From Pandoraea sputorum (GTDB taxonomy: Bacteria; Pseudomonadota; Gammaproteobacteria; Burkholderiales; Burkholderiaceae), in NCBI RefSeq assembly GCF_000814845.2, contig NZ_CP010431.2:1054001-1118000 (forward strand): a stretch of 64,000 bases of DNA, written 5' to 3'. The notes beneath the pieces are model-generated. The model did not search any database. It was not told the origin of the DNA and worked only from the letters and a program-made list of their open reading frames with translations. Every line of letters begins with the position of its first letter. Position 1 is the first letter of the stretch. A program made the position numbers and the translations under genes. Positions 9,224 to 17,922 of this stretch are shown in pieces.

Positions 9224-11551
9224 ATGACCGAACGCAGAATGCCCGCCACCGCGCCTGACGACGCCACCGCCGACCTCGTGGATCTTGCCGATGCGGCAAG
9301 CGCGCGGGCCGACGCCCGTCCTGGAGCGAATGTAACGAAAGCAGCGAAGCGCGGCACGAAGGCCGCCGCCAAACACGTGACAAGCGGTGCAACAAGCGAC
9401 GCAAGCGCAGACGCCACCGATCCCAAGGCGGCAAAATCCACAAAGGCCAGCAAGTCCGCCAAATCTGCGAAAGACGCCAAGCCCGCCGCAAAGAAAGCGG
9501 CCGGCAGCGCCGACAAGCTCGCCAAGCTGGGCCTCAAGCGCGACATCGATCTGATCCTGCATCTGCCGATGCGTTACGAGGACGAAACCACGTTGCGCAA
9601 GATCGGCGAAGTGCTGCCGAGCGAACTGGCGCAAGTCGAAGGCGTGGTCACGGCGAGCGACGTCGCTTACCGTCCGCGACGTCAGTGGGTCGTACGCATC
9701 GCCGACGAAGGCCATGAATTGGTGCTGCGTTTTCTGAATTTTTACGGCAGTCAGCAAAAACAGCTCGCCATCGGCACGCGAGTGCGCGTGCGGGGCGAGG
9801 TGCGCGGCGGATTCTTCGGTCTGGAGATGGTCCACCCCGCGTACCGCGTGGTACAGGACGCCGCCGCACCGCTGCCCGAATCGCTGACGCCGGTCTATCC
9901 GAGCGCAGCCGGCCTGTCGCAGGCCTATCTGCGCAAAGCGATCCATAACGCGATGGATCGAACGCCGCTGCCCGAACTGCTGCCGCCCGGCTTGCTGCAA
10001 GACGCCATCGGTCCCGACCATCCGCTGCCCGCATTGGCCGACGCCGTGCATTTGCTGCACGCGCCACCGCCGAACGTGTCGGAGACGGCGCTCATGGAGC
10101 GTTCGCATCCGGCGTGGTTACGGATCAAGTGTGAGGAATTGCTCGCGCAACAACTCTCGCTCAAACGGGCGCAGGCGGCACGTCGCCGTTTGCGTGCCCC
10201 GTCGCTGGGTGAGCACGTAAAAGGTGGTTTGCTCGAACGTTTCGAAGCGGCATTGCCGTTCAAGCTGACGGGCGCGCAACAGCGCGTCTGGGCTGAGATC
10301 CGCGCCGATCTGGCCGAAGCGCATCCGATGCAGCGTCTGCTGCAAGGCGACGTCGGCAGCGGCAAGACGATCATCGCCGCACTGGCCGCCGCGCAAGCCA
10401 TCGACGCCGGCTTTCAGGCTGCGATCATGGCGCCGACCGAAATCCTCGCCGAGCAGCATCTGCGCAAGCTCTCGGCGTGGCTCACGCCGCTGGGCGTGGA
10501 AGTCGCGTGGCTCGCGGGCAGCATGAAGGCGAAGGAAAAGCGCGAAGCGCTGGCACGTGTGGCCAGCGGCGAAGCGCAGCTCGTCATCGGCACGCACGCC
10601 ATCATTCAGGACACGGTCACGTTCGCGCGTCTCGGCATGGCGGTCGTGGATGAACAGCACCGCTTCGGCGTCGCGCAACGGCTTGCATTGCGCAGCAAGA
10701 TGCAGACGGCGGGCATGGGCCCGAACGCCATGCCGCATCAGTTGATGATGAGCGCCACGCCGATTCCGCGCACGCTTGCCATGACGTACTACGCCGATCT
10801 CGACGTCTCCGTCATCGATGAACTGCCGCCGGGCCGTAGTCCCGTCGTGACGAAACTCATCAGCGACACGCGCCGCCCGGAAGTGATCGACCGGGTGCGC
10901 GCGGCGGCGCTGGCCGGGCGTCAGGTGTACTGGGTTTGTCCGCTGATCGAGGAGAGCGAGGCGCTTCAGCTGCAGACCGCTGTCGATACGCACGCGCAGC
11001 TTGTGGCGGCGTTGCCGGAGTTGCGGGTGGGGTTGGTGCATGGACGTCTGTCGCCCGCCGAGAAGGCCGCCGTGATGGAGGACTTCACGCGTGGCGACAC
11101 ACATTTACTGGTCGCGACGACCGTCATCGAAGTGGGCGTGGATGTCCCCAATGCGTCACTGATGGTGATCGAACACGCCGAGCGCTTCGGTCTTGCTCAG
11201 TTGCACCAGTTGCGTGGACGCGTCGGTCGCGGCTCGGCCGAATCTGTCTGTTTGCTGATGTATGCCTCGCCACTGTCGATGGGCGCAAAAGCCCGTTTGC
11301 AGACGATGCGCGAAACCACCGACGGCTTCATCATCGCCCGGCGCGATCTGGAAATCCGTGGCCCCGGAGAGTTTCTCGGCGCGCGTCAGTCGGGCGCGGC
11401 CATGCTGCGCTTCGTCGATCTCAATGAGGACGCCTGGATGATTCCGGGCGCGCAGGAAGCTGCCGATGCGCTGCTGAAGTCACATCCGGGCGCGGTTGCC
11501 GCGCATCTGGAGCGATGGCTCGGCGCGCGTGAAGATTATCTGAAAGCCTGA
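9224..11551 (+). CDS. recG: ATP-dependent DNA helicase RecG
   Basis: This superfamily 2 helicase regresses stalled replication forks. From the ATG at 9224 it has 775 residues; an in-frame ATG also exists at 9182. The N-terminal roughly 90 residues are an unusual Ala/Lys/Ser/Thr-rich stretch. They precede the family region KLAKLGLKRDIDLILHLPMRYED, an OB-type wedge domain and the helicase core with LLQGDVGSGKT (Walker A), VVDEQHRFGV (DEXH), MSATPIPRTLAM and RGRVGRG. It is transcribed divergently from queA. Confidence 0.93.
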   Translation: MTERRMPATAPDDATADLVDLADAASARADARPGANVTKAAKRGTKAAAKHVTSGATSDASADATDPKAAKSTKASKSAKSAKDAKPAAKKAAGSADKLAKLGLKRDIDLILHLPMRYEDETTLRKIGEVLPSELAQVEGVVTASDVAYRPRRQWVVRIADEGHELVLRFLNFYGSQQKQLAIGTRVRVRGEVRGGFFGLEMVHPAYRVVQDAAAPLPESLTPVYPSAAGLSQAYLRKAIHNAMDRTPLPELLPPGLLQDAIGPDHPLPALADAVHLLHAPPPNVSETALMERSHPAWLRIKCEELLAQQLSLKRAQAARRRLRAPSLGEHVKGGLLERFEAALPFKLTGAQQRVWAEIRADLAEAHPMQRLLQGDVGSGKTIIAALAAAQAIDAGFQAAIMAPTEILAEQHLRKLSAWLTPLGVEVAWLAGSMKAKEKREALARVASGEAQLVIGTHAIIQDTVTFARLGMAVVDEQHRFGVAQRLALRSKMQTAGMGPNAMPHQLMMSATPIPRTLAMTYYADLDVSVIDELPPGRSPVVTKLISDTRRPEVIDRVRAAALAGRQVYWVCPLIEESEALQLQTAVDTHAQLVAALPELRVGLVHGRLSPAEKAAVMEDFTRGDTHLLVATTVIEVGVDVPNASLMVIEHAERFGLAQLHQLRGRVGRGSAESVCLLMYASPLSMGAKARLQTMRETTDGFIIARRDLEIRGPGEFLGARQSGAAMLRFVDLNEDAWMIPGAQEAADALLKSHPGAVAAHLERWLGAREDYLKA

Positions 11552-11709
11552 CAGCCACGCGCGAGGCGTGGCAGCCGCTGCATGAGACGTTGACGGGAAG
11601 AACGTCTCACGCGCGCGGTCGTAAACGGGCAATTGCCGCCCGATTGTGCTATAAAAAACAAAATCTATCGATTTCATCGGTTCGATTAATTTACACAGGT
11701 TAGGACGAC

Positions 11710-12654
11710 ATGACCCTCACGGAACTCAAGTACATCGTGGCGGTGGCACGTGAACGCCATTTCGGTCGCGCGGCGGAAGCCTGTTTCGTCAGCCAGCCGA
11801 CGCTCTCGGTGGCCATCAAGAAGCTCGAAGACGAGCTGAACGTTCAGATTTTCGAGCGCGGCGCGGCGGAAGTCAGCGTGACGCCGCTCGGCGAGCAGAT
11901 CGTGGCGCAGGCGCAGCGCGTGCTCGAACAGACCATCGCTATCAAGGAAATCGCCAAGCAGGGACGCGACCCGCTCGCCGGACCGCTGCGCCTTGGCGTG
12001 ATCTACACGATCGGACCGTATTTGCTGCCGGCGCTCGTCAAGCAAATGATCGAGACCACGCCGCAGATGCCGCTGATGCTCCAAGAGAACTACACGCTCA
12101 AGCTCATCGAGTTGCTCAAGCAAGGCGAAATCGACGCCGCCATCATGGCGCTGCCATTCCCGGAGAGTGGCCTGATGGTGCGCCCGCTCTATGACGAGCC
12201 GTTCGTCGTGGCGCTGCCGCGCTCGCACCCGTGGGCGGGCCGCGAGCGTATCGATGCCGGAGACCTCAAGCAAGAGACGATGTTGTTGCTCGGCAGCGGC
12301 CATTGCTTCCGCGATCACGTGTTGGGCGTGTGCCCGGAACTGATGCGCTTCTCGCAGAACGCCGACGGCATCCAGAAGACGTTCGAGGGGTCATCGCTCG
12401 AAACGATCCGCCATATGGTCGCGAGCGGCGTGGGCATCACGGTACTGCCGAAGACGTCCGTGCCTGAAAAGCAGGCGCCGGACAGTCTGCTGAGCTATGT
12501 GCCGTTTTCGGCACCGGTGCCGGACCGTCGCGTCGTGCTCGCGTGGCGCAAGAGCTTCACGCGTCTGCCAGCCATCGAAGCGGTGGCGCAGGCGATTGCC
12601 AAGTGCGATCTGCCGGGCATCATCCCTCTCGATCTGCCCGCGACGTCTAACTGA
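11710..12654 (+). CDS. oxyR: Hydrogen peroxide-inducible activator OxyR
   Basis: This LysR-type regulator has 314 residues. The winged-helix DNA-binding domain covers residues 1-60 (LKYIVAVARERHFGRAAEA). Cys199 and Cys208, in GSGHCFRDHVLGVC, match the redox-switch cysteines of Escherichia coli OxyR exactly in number and spacing. Oxidation would activate peroxide-defence genes. A catalase gene lies 400 bp downstream on the same strand and dps lies 2.8 kb away, both classic OxyR targets. Confidence 0.96.
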   Translation: MTLTELKYIVAVARERHFGRAAEACFVSQPTLSVAIKKLEDELNVQIFERGAAEVSVTPLGEQIVAQAQRVLEQTIAIKEIAKQGRDPLAGPLRLGVIYTIGPYLLPALVKQMIETTPQMPLMLQENYTLKLIELLKQGEIDAAIMALPFPESGLMVRPLYDEPFVVALPRSHPWAGRERIDAGDLKQETMLLLGSGHCFRDHVLGVCPELMRFSQNADGIQKTFEGSSLETIRHMVASGVGITVLPKTSVPEKQAPDSLLSYVPFSAPVPDRRVVLAWRKSFTRLPAIEAVAQAIAKCDLPGIIPLDLPATSN

Positions 12655-12744
12655 GCGCACCCAGGACCGGACGCTTACGCCCGGTTCCTATCCCCCGTTT
12701 CCCTGTCGTACACGCCCTACGCCGCTGCCTTGTGCCGCGGCGTA

Positions 12745-12815
12745 TTGTTTTTGCCTATTGCATATATAAAAACGATTAATTCGACCGTTTTAATATAAAT
12801 AATTAATCTAGACCC
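12745..12815 (+). promoter_or_regulatory. AT-rich control region upstream of the catalase
   Basis: This strongly AT-rich patch in a GC-rich genome contains an inverted repeat, AAAACG-N11-CGTTTT, at about 12769-12791, and flanking ATTAAT copies near 12775 and 12801. Dyads with an 11-nt spacer suit LysR-type regulators, so an OxyR site is plausible. TATATAAA and TAATATAAAT offer candidate -10 elements. The sequence alone does not prove binding. Confidence 0.45.
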
Positions 12816-12901
12816 ACGCGCTTGAAACCGGGCCACATAGAGAAGCCCAAGCCGCCAGGCGCGAATCCCTACCGCAGAAAGACGCATTCGAGGTGCCCGC
12901 A

Positions 12902-12985
12902 ATGACCCAACTCAAGGCCTATTTGCACGACATCGAAACCACGCTGGAACACGTACTTGCCGACTTCGCCCTGATGGGGGCCTAA
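12902..12985 (+). CDS. Possible 27-residue small protein upstream of the catalase
   Basis: An ATG at 12902 is preceded by cgagg about 8 nt upstream and opens a 27-codon frame, MTQLKAYLHDIETTLEHVLA followed by DFALMGA and a stop. The peptide would be a mostly helical, amphipathic, acidic chain. It sits 66 bp before the catalase start and downstream of the AT-rich control region, so both would share an mRNA. I do not recognise it. It could be a real small protein, a leader peptide or chance. Confidence 0.35.
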   Translation: MTQLKAYLHDIETTLEHVLADFALMGA

Positions 12986-13051
12986 GCCGCTCAAGTTAAG
13001 CAAGTCGCAAACCATCGACCGATCAGGAACCAGGAAACAGGAGAGCGTCAC

Positions 13052-14500
13052 ATGTCCGACAAGATGAAACTCACGACCGCCGCAGGCGCGCCGGTCACCG
13101 ACAATCAGAACACGCAAACGGCTGGCCCGCGTGGCCCGGCTTTGTTGCAAGACGTCTGGCTGATCGAAAAGCTCGCACACTTCGACCGAGAAGTGATTCC
13201 GGAGCGTCGCGTGCACGCGAAAGGCTCGGGCGCGTTCGGCAAGCTGACCATTACGCACGACATCACGAAGTACACCCGTGCCCGCGTGTTCGAAGCCGTG
13301 GGCAAGGAAACGCCGGTGTTCCTGCGCTTTTCCACCGTGGCAGGTGAGCGCGGTGCGGCCGATGCCGAGCGCGACGTGCGCGGATTCTCGCTGAAGTTCT
13401 ATACCGACGAAGGCAATTGGGATCTCGTGGGCAACAACACGCCCGTGTTCTTCATTCGCGACGCGCTCAAGTTCCCCGACTTCATCCACACGCAAAAACG
13501 CGATCCGAAGACCAACATGCGTAGCCCTACGGCTGCCTGGGATTTCTGGTCGCGCTCGCCCGAGTCGCTGCATCAGGTCACCATCCTGATGAGCGATCGC
13601 GGTATTCCGAAGAACTACCGGCAGCAGCACGGCTTCGGCTCGCACACGTTCAGTTTCATTAATGCGGCGAACGAACGGTTCTGGGTGAAGTTCCACTTCA
13701 AGTCGATGCAGGGTGTGGAGAATCTGACGAACGCCGAAGCGGCGCAGGTCGTGGCAGACGATCGCGAAAGTCATCAGCGCGATCTGTTCGACGCCATCGA
13801 AGCTGGCAACTTCCCGCGCTGGCGCATGCAGGTGCAGGTGATGCCGGAGGCGGATGCCGCCACGTATCGCTATAACCCGTTCGACATCACGAAGGTGTGG
13901 CCGCACGCGGATTACCCGCTGATCGACGTCGGCGTGCTGGAGTTGAACCGGAATCCGGAGAACTACTTTGCCGACGTCGAACAGGCGGCGTTCAATCCGG
14001 GCAACGTGGTGCCGGGCATCAGCTTCTCGCCCGACCGCTTGTTGCAGGGACGTCTGTTCTCCTACGGCGACACGCAGCGCTATCGCCTCGGGGTGAACCA
14101 CAGTGCGATTCCCGTGAACGCGCCGAAGTGCCCGTTCCATCACAGCTTCCATCGCGACGGTGCAATGCGCGTGGACGGCAATCTGGGCAGTACGCCGAAC
14201 TACGAGCCGAATCGTTACGGTGCGTTTGCCGAACAGGCCGAGTATCGCGATCCGCAGCAGGCGGTGGGCGCCGTGGCCGATCGCTTCGATCATCGAGAAG
14301 ACGACGATTACTACTCGCAGCCGCGCGCGTTGTTCCGTCTGTTCGACGATGCGCAGAAGGGGCGTCTGTTCGGCAACATTGCCGCATCGATGCAAGGGGT
14401 GCCGGACGACGTCGCCGAACGCCAGATTGCGCACTTCGACAAGATTGATCCGGCCTATGCGCAAGGCGTGATCGCCGCACGCAAGGCACTGGCGAAGTAA
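13052..14500 (+). CDS. katA: Monofunctional haem catalase (KatA type)
   Basis: This 482-residue small-subunit catalase converts hydrogen peroxide to water and oxygen. Catalytic His55 is in [10 protein letters not shown], the distal Asn is in [10 protein letters not shown] (about residue 128), and the proximal haem Tyr is in [14 protein letters not shown] near residue 340. A clear ribosome-binding site (aggagag) precedes the ATG. There is no signal peptide, so it should be cytoplasmic. Placement behind oxyR and an AT-rich control region suggests peroxide induction. Confidence 0.95.
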   Translation: MSDKMKLTTAAGAPVTDNQNTQTAGPRGPALLQDVWLIEKLAHFDREVIPERRVHAKGSGAFGKLTITHDITKYTRARVFEAVGKETPVFLRFSTVAGERGAADAERDVRGFSLKFYTDEGNWDLVGNNTPVFFIRDALKFPDFIHTQKRDPKTNMRSPTAAWDFWSRSPESLHQVTILMSDRGIPKNYRQQHGFGSHTFSFINAANERFWVKFHFKSMQGVENLTNAEAAQVVADDRESHQRDLFDAIEAGNFPRWRMQVQVMPEADAATYRYNPFDITKVWPHADYPLIDVGVLELNRNPENYFADVEQAAFNPGNVVPGISFSPDRLLQGRLFSYGDTQRYRLGVNHSAIPVNAPKCPFHHSFHRDGAMRVDGNLGSTPNYEPNRYGAFAEQAEYRDPQQAVGAVADRFDHREDDDYYSQPRALFRLFDDAQKGRLFGNIAASMQGVPDDVAERQIAHFDKIDPAYAQGVIAARKALAK

Positions 14501-14515
14501 GGCATCACTGTTGAG

Positions 14516-14543
14516 AGTTCCGGCAGCGTGACTGCCGGAGCTT
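14516..14543 (+). terminator. Probable terminator hairpin after the catalase
   Basis: A 9-bp stem, ttccggcag / ctgccggag, with a 5-nt loop begins about 16 bp after the catalase stop. The following T-run is poor (cttcattc), so termination may be weak or factor-assisted. Confidence 0.5.
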
Positions 14544-14601
14544 CATTCAGTCGGCGCAGTACGGTTGCGGGGACGGGCAGACCGTCTTCGCGACGTTTTT
14601 T

Positions 14602-15282
14602 TCAGGCTGCGGGCCAGAAGGCACGGATGGCGGCGATGCCATAAGCACCAGCGTTGCGGGCGGTATTGAGTGTCTCCGCGCGCATGCCGCCGAGCGCGAA
14701 GACGGGCAGCGTGGTTTGCGCGGCGAGTGCCGTGAAGGCTGGCCAGCCGAGGGGCGTTGCTTCCGGGTGAGTGGCGGTGGCGAGCACTGGTGACAGCGTC
14801 ACGAAGTCCAGCCCCAGTTGCGAAGCCTGCGTCAGTTGTGCGGCATTGTGACAGGCGGCGCTCATCAGTTTCCAGCCTGCCGGACGCTTCTCGCAGGCCA
14901 TGAGGCGTTCGCTCGTCAGATGCCAGCCGTCCGCTTGTGGCACCGTCCCGGCGTGCATGCCCTGGGGAGCGTCGAGCCAACGGTCGGCCACATCGTGCGG
15001 CGGATTCAGAATGAGTTGCGCCCCGGCTGCGTGAGTGAGCGCCAACGCGCTTTCCGCCAGCGCGCGGTAGCCGTCGGCATCGAGCGAACGGTTGCGCAAC
15101 TGGACGAGGCGAGTGCCGCGCGCGAGCGCCTGCGCCAGTTGCGAGGCGAAGTCGGCGATGTGTGCGCGCGACGCGACATCGGGCGTCACCAGAAGCTGGC
15201 GGGGCAGAAGCGGCTGGGCGGGAGGCGCGGCGTCTTGAGCGACGGCGTTTGCGTGCGACGTTCCGGTAAGGCGTATGGGCAT
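14602..15282 (-). CDS. Thiamine-phosphate synthase-like protein (ThiE/TenI family)
   Basis: The protein has 226 residues with a ThiE/TenI beta-alpha barrel: LLVTPD near the N-terminus, GTRLVQLRNRSLD (family VQLR motif), DFVTLSPVLATATHP and LPVFALGGM (phosphate-binding loop). In many betaproteobacteria this domain is the C-terminal half of a Nudix-ThiE fusion; here the Nudix half is absent and no other thiamine gene is nearby. The frame is open upstream, but the ATG at 15282 gives a normal domain start. It lies convergent with the catalase and divergent from dps. Catalytic competence is uncertain. Confidence 0.7.
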   Translation of the reverse strand: MPIRLTGTSHANAVAQDAAPPAQPLLPRQLLVTPDVASRAHIADFASQLAQALARGTRLVQLRNRSLDADGYRALAESALALTHAAGAQLILNPPHDVADRWLDAPQGMHAGTVPQADGWHLTSERLMACEKRPAGWKLMSAACHNAAQLTQASQLGLDFVTLSPVLATATHPEATPLGWPAFTALAAQTTLPVFALGGMRAETLNTARNAGAYGIAAIRAFWPAA

Positions 15283-15409
15283 CGACGGGAGGTTGGCAGC
15301 AGGCTCGGCTGACTTGTTCGGATAGGGCGCAGTGTAACCGGAATGACGTGACGACCATCCTGAGGAAAATACGGAGACCGACGCCGGTCGCCGTCGAGTC
15401 TTTTTATTC

Positions 15410-15440
15410 AGCACGTTTTCCAACGTTTCGACGTTTTCGG
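15410..15440 (+). promoter_or_regulatory. ACGTTT repeats upstream of dps
   Basis: Three copies of ACGTTT begin at about 15413, 15423 and 15431, within 30-60 bp of the dps ATG. They may be a regulator-binding array or part of the 5' leader; no known motif name is assigned. Confidence 0.3.
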
Positions 15441-15468
15441 AAGACGGCACAGCAAACGGAGTCAAATC

Positions 15469-15966
15469 ATGGCAAAGAAAAGCAATGCATCCCGGGTGGC
15501 GAGCGTGAACATCGGTATCAGCGACAAGGATCGCAAGCGCATCGTCGAGGGATTGAGCCATCTGCTGGCAGACACTTACACTTTGTATCTGAAGACGCAC
15601 AACTTCCACTGGAACGTGACGGGTCCGATGTTCAACACGCTGCATCTGATGTTCGAGGGGCAGTACAACGAACTCGCACTGGCGGTGGATCAGATCGCGG
15701 AGCGAATCCGTGCGCTCGGCTACCCGGCGCCGGGCACGTACAAGGAATTCGCAAAGCTGTCGTCGATTCCCGAGGCAGAGGGCGTGCCTGCGGCTGAAGA
15801 GATGATTCGCCAGTTGGTCGAAGGGCAGGAGGCCGTGACGCGCACTGCGCGCGGCATCTTCCCGATCGTCGACGCAGCCTCGGACGAGCCGACCGCCGAC
15901 CTGCTCACGCAGCGCATGCAACTGCACGAAAAGAACGCGTGGATGCTGAGAAGTCTGCTGGCCTGA
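15469..15966 (+). CDS. dps: Dps family DNA-binding ferritin-like protein
   Basis: The protein has 165 residues. [14 protein letters not shown] and, further on, [11 protein letters not shown] supply the conserved His and acidic residues of the Dps intersubunit ferroxidase centre. A short basic N-terminus (MAKKSNASR) could bind DNA. Dps dodecamers oxidise ferrous iron with peroxide, store it and coat DNA under stress. A ggag ribosome-binding site precedes the ATG. It stands near oxyR and catalase and is a likely member of the same peroxide response. Confidence 0.95.
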   Translation: MAKKSNASRVASVNIGISDKDRKRIVEGLSHLLADTYTLYLKTHNFHWNVTGPMFNTLHLMFEGQYNELALAVDQIAERIRALGYPAPGTYKEFAKLSSIPEAEGVPAAEEMIRQLVEGQEAVTRTARGIFPIVDAASDEPTADLLTQRMQLHEKNAWMLRSLLA

Positions 15967-16014
15967 CGTGCATCGCGCGATGCCAGTCCCGCGTAACTAA
16001 TTGATGACGGATGA

Positions 16015-16041
16015 CGCCCACGCGCTTGCGTGGGTTTTTTT
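16015..16041 (+). terminator. Rho-independent terminator after dps
   Basis: The stem cccacgcg / cgcgtggg-type repeat (cccacgc..gcgtggg) around a short loop is followed by seven T residues. Confidence 0.85.
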
Positions 16042-16128
16042 CGTCACCCCGATGACGATCGTTCGGGACATGCGACGTGTCATAGAGAAAGGGGTGCACT
16101 CTGCTGTGCAGTCCAGTACACTCGCCGG

Positions 16129-16953
16129 ATGCCCTTCGATTGGCTCGCCCGAAACCTCCTCGTCAGTCTCTTCCTGCCGCCTGCCAATGTGCTGGTGCTG
16201 GCAGGACTCGGGGTCATCTGCTGGCGGCGTTTTCCGAGAGTAGGTAAGGCGCTGGCCATCGCGGCGGCGCTTGCACTCTGGTTGCAGGCGACACCGTGGT
16301 TCAGCAACCAGCTGGCACGTTCGCTCGACGTCGGTCCCGCGCTCGATATCAAGGCCGTCGAGGTGGCACATCAGGCACAGGCGTCAGCGCCGCCCGATCT
16401 GTCTAATTCCTCGGACAACACGTCGACCCGTCCCCAGGCGGTCGTCATTTTGGGTAGCGGCATCAGCCTCGGCGCGACGGAGTATGGCCGGCGCGATGGC
16501 GTCGATCTGCCTCCGGGCGCGATCGCTCGCGTGCGCTACGGCGCATTCCTGGCCCGGCACGCACAATTGCCCGTACTCGTCTCCGGCGGTGCGCCGTCGG
16601 GCTATCCGGTGTCCGAAGGGCAACTGATGGCGAACGTCCTTCAGGAGGAGTTTGGCGTACCGGTACGCTGGATCGAAGGACAATCACTGAACACGGCGCA
16701 AAACGCCATTTTCAGCGCGCGCATGCTGACCAACGTCGGTGTGACGCGCGTCTACCTGGTCACGAACGCCTGGCATATGCGCCGCGCACGCGACCAGTTC
16801 GTGCGTGCTGGCCTCACGGTGGTACCCGCACCGTGCTGCGACGCCAACGCGTTGGAGCCCGACGCCGCATCCGGCTGGTGGCCAACGCTCGACGGCTTGC
16901 GCACTACGCGTGTGTCGCTGCGCGAGTGGATGGCGCTGAGTGTGGGACATTGA
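16129..16953 (+). CDS. YdcF/ElyC family (DUF218) envelope protein
   Basis: The protein has 274 residues from the ATG at 16129. Two N-terminal hydrophobic segments (residues about 7-30 and 38-55) precede a DUF218 domain. The domain motifs are AVVILGSGI, PVLVSGGAPSG, EGQSLNTAQNAIFSA and VYLVTNAWHMRRA. ElyC-like proteins of this family act in envelope biogenesis, lipid carrier or cell-wall metabolism; the specific role here is unknown. It appears to be a single gene after the dps terminator. Confidence 0.85.
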   Translation: MPFDWLARNLLVSLFLPPANVLVLAGLGVICWRRFPRVGKALAIAAALALWLQATPWFSNQLARSLDVGPALDIKAVEVAHQAQASAPPDLSNSSDNTSTRPQAVVILGSGISLGATEYGRRDGVDLPPGAIARVRYGAFLARHAQLPVLVSGGAPSGYPVSEGQLMANVLQEEFGVPVRWIEGQSLNTAQNAIFSARMLTNVGVTRVYLVTNAWHMRRARDQFVRAGLTVVPAPCCDANALEPDAASGWWPTLDGLRTTRVSLREWMALSVGH

Positions 16954-17050
16954 GCGGTCGTCGCTGGCGGAAACACAAAAGACGATGATGATTCGGAGCT
17001 TTGCCGTCATGCGGGCTCCATGACTTGCCAACCCTAAACGAGAGAGACGT

Positions 17051-17458
17051 ATGAAGACGAAAGCTGTCCTGACCGTTGAAGACGTGCAGAAGATCAACGC
17101 GGCCGCCGTAGCGGAAGCCACTTCGAACGGCTGGAACGTGTGCATTACGATCGTCGACGACGGTGGCCATGCCCTGTCGCTGTATCGCATGGACGGTGCC
17201 GCTCCAAGCACGGCCATGATGTCGCTGGGCAAAGCGCAGACCTCGGCTGTCGGCCGTCGTGAGAGCGGTGCATTCGAAGAGATGATCAACGGTGGCCGCT
17301 TCGCGTTCCTGAGCGCACCGAACACGGCCATGCTCGAAGGCGGTGTGCCTATCGTTGTCGACGGCAACGTGATCGGCGCCGTGGGTGTGTCGGGTGTGAA
17401 GTCGAACCAGGACGCGCAAATCGCCCGCGCGGGCATCGCAGCCGTCACCGGCGCGTAA
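17051..17458 (+). CDS. GlcG/HbpS family haem-binding-like protein
   Basis: The protein has 135 residues and is a complete GlcG/HbpS (formerly DUF336) domain: VQKINAAAVAEATSNGW, CITIVDDGGHALSLYRMDGA, GGVPIVVDGNVIGAVGVSG and NQDAQIARAGIAAV. Relatives bind haem or accompany glycolate and other catabolic operons. No signal peptide is visible, so it should be cytoplasmic. A gagaga-type ribosome-binding site lies upstream. It seems monocistronic. The nearby Fur-boxed hemP makes a haem link attractive but unproven. Confidence 0.85.
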   Translation: MKTKAVLTVEDVQKINAAAVAEATSNGWNVCITIVDDGGHALSLYRMDGAAPSTAMMSLGKAQTSAVGRRESGAFEEMINGGRFAFLSAPNTAMLEGGVPIVVDGNVIGAVGVSGVKSNQDAQIARAGIAAVTGA

Positions 17459-17528
17459 TTCATCCGCCTGGCATCGCGCGTCACCATACGCTGGCCCGGC
17501 ATCTGGTGCCGTGACAGCGCAGAAAGCA

Positions 17529-17567
17529 AAAAAGCATCGCCAATGAAAGTTGGCGATGCTTTTTTTT
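17529..17567. terminator. Rho-independent terminator
   Basis: The 10-bp stem gcatcgccaa / ttggcgatgc with a short loop is flanked by an A-run and eight T residues. It ends the GlcG gene and can also work on the minus strand. Confidence 0.88.
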
Positions 17568-17593
17568 GTACGTCAAACCTTGCGCCGCAAAAA

Positions 17594-17620
17594 GAAAAAC
17601 CCGTTCTCGCGAACGGGTTA
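17594..17620. terminator. Second hairpin, possible terminator
   Basis: The stem aacccgttc / gaacgggtt with a 3-nt loop is preceded by an A-run, so on the minus strand it resembles a terminator, possibly for transcripts coming from hemP. Confidence 0.6.
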
Positions 17621-17682
17621 AAGGCTTGTCAGGCCGTATGACAAACCTGAGGCTTGGCAGGTTCGTCACGAGGAGAACATCA

Positions 17683-17739
17683 ATGAAACCCGAGTGGATG
17701 GACAAAAAAAGCGGCTTGGCTGGCGCGCAACGCAGGTAG
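17683..17739 (+). CDS. Possible 18-residue micro-ORF
   Basis: A strong ribosome-binding site (gaggagaa) lies 5-8 nt before an ATG that opens MKPEWMDKKSGLAGAQRR and a stop. The peptide is basic and has no hydrophobic helix. It follows two hairpins and precedes convergent hemP. I do not recognise it; the good ribosome-binding site is the only support. Confidence 0.25.
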   Translation: MKPEWMDKKSGLAGAQRR

Positions 17740-17922
17740 AGAGGGGCTTGCCGTAACTACATGGGATCGCGTTGCGTTCGCTGGCTACTGCCAAACACCT
17801 CTTAGGCGAGGTGGTCCCCACAAAACTCGGTGAAGGTGACGGCAAGGTCGTGGTCTCGCCGCCACCAAAATTCGTTAAAAAAAGCCTGACTGCTTGACGT
17901 CTACTGCTTTGAACTCAATCGC

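Larger units (their letters stand above)
17459..17922. other. 464-bp intergenic region with two hairpins and a possible micro-ORF
   Basis: No established gene is seen. It holds the two hairpins listed separately, a possible 18-codon frame at 17683-17739, and a weak 41-codon frame from a TTG at 17772 to 17897 that lacks a ribosome-binding site. The rest is unassigned; a small RNA is possible but not demonstrated. Confidence 0.5.

Noticed and set aside
12869..14464. A 531-codon minus-strand frame opposite the catalase
   Set aside because: It is antisense to a fully conserved catalase and shows no family features.
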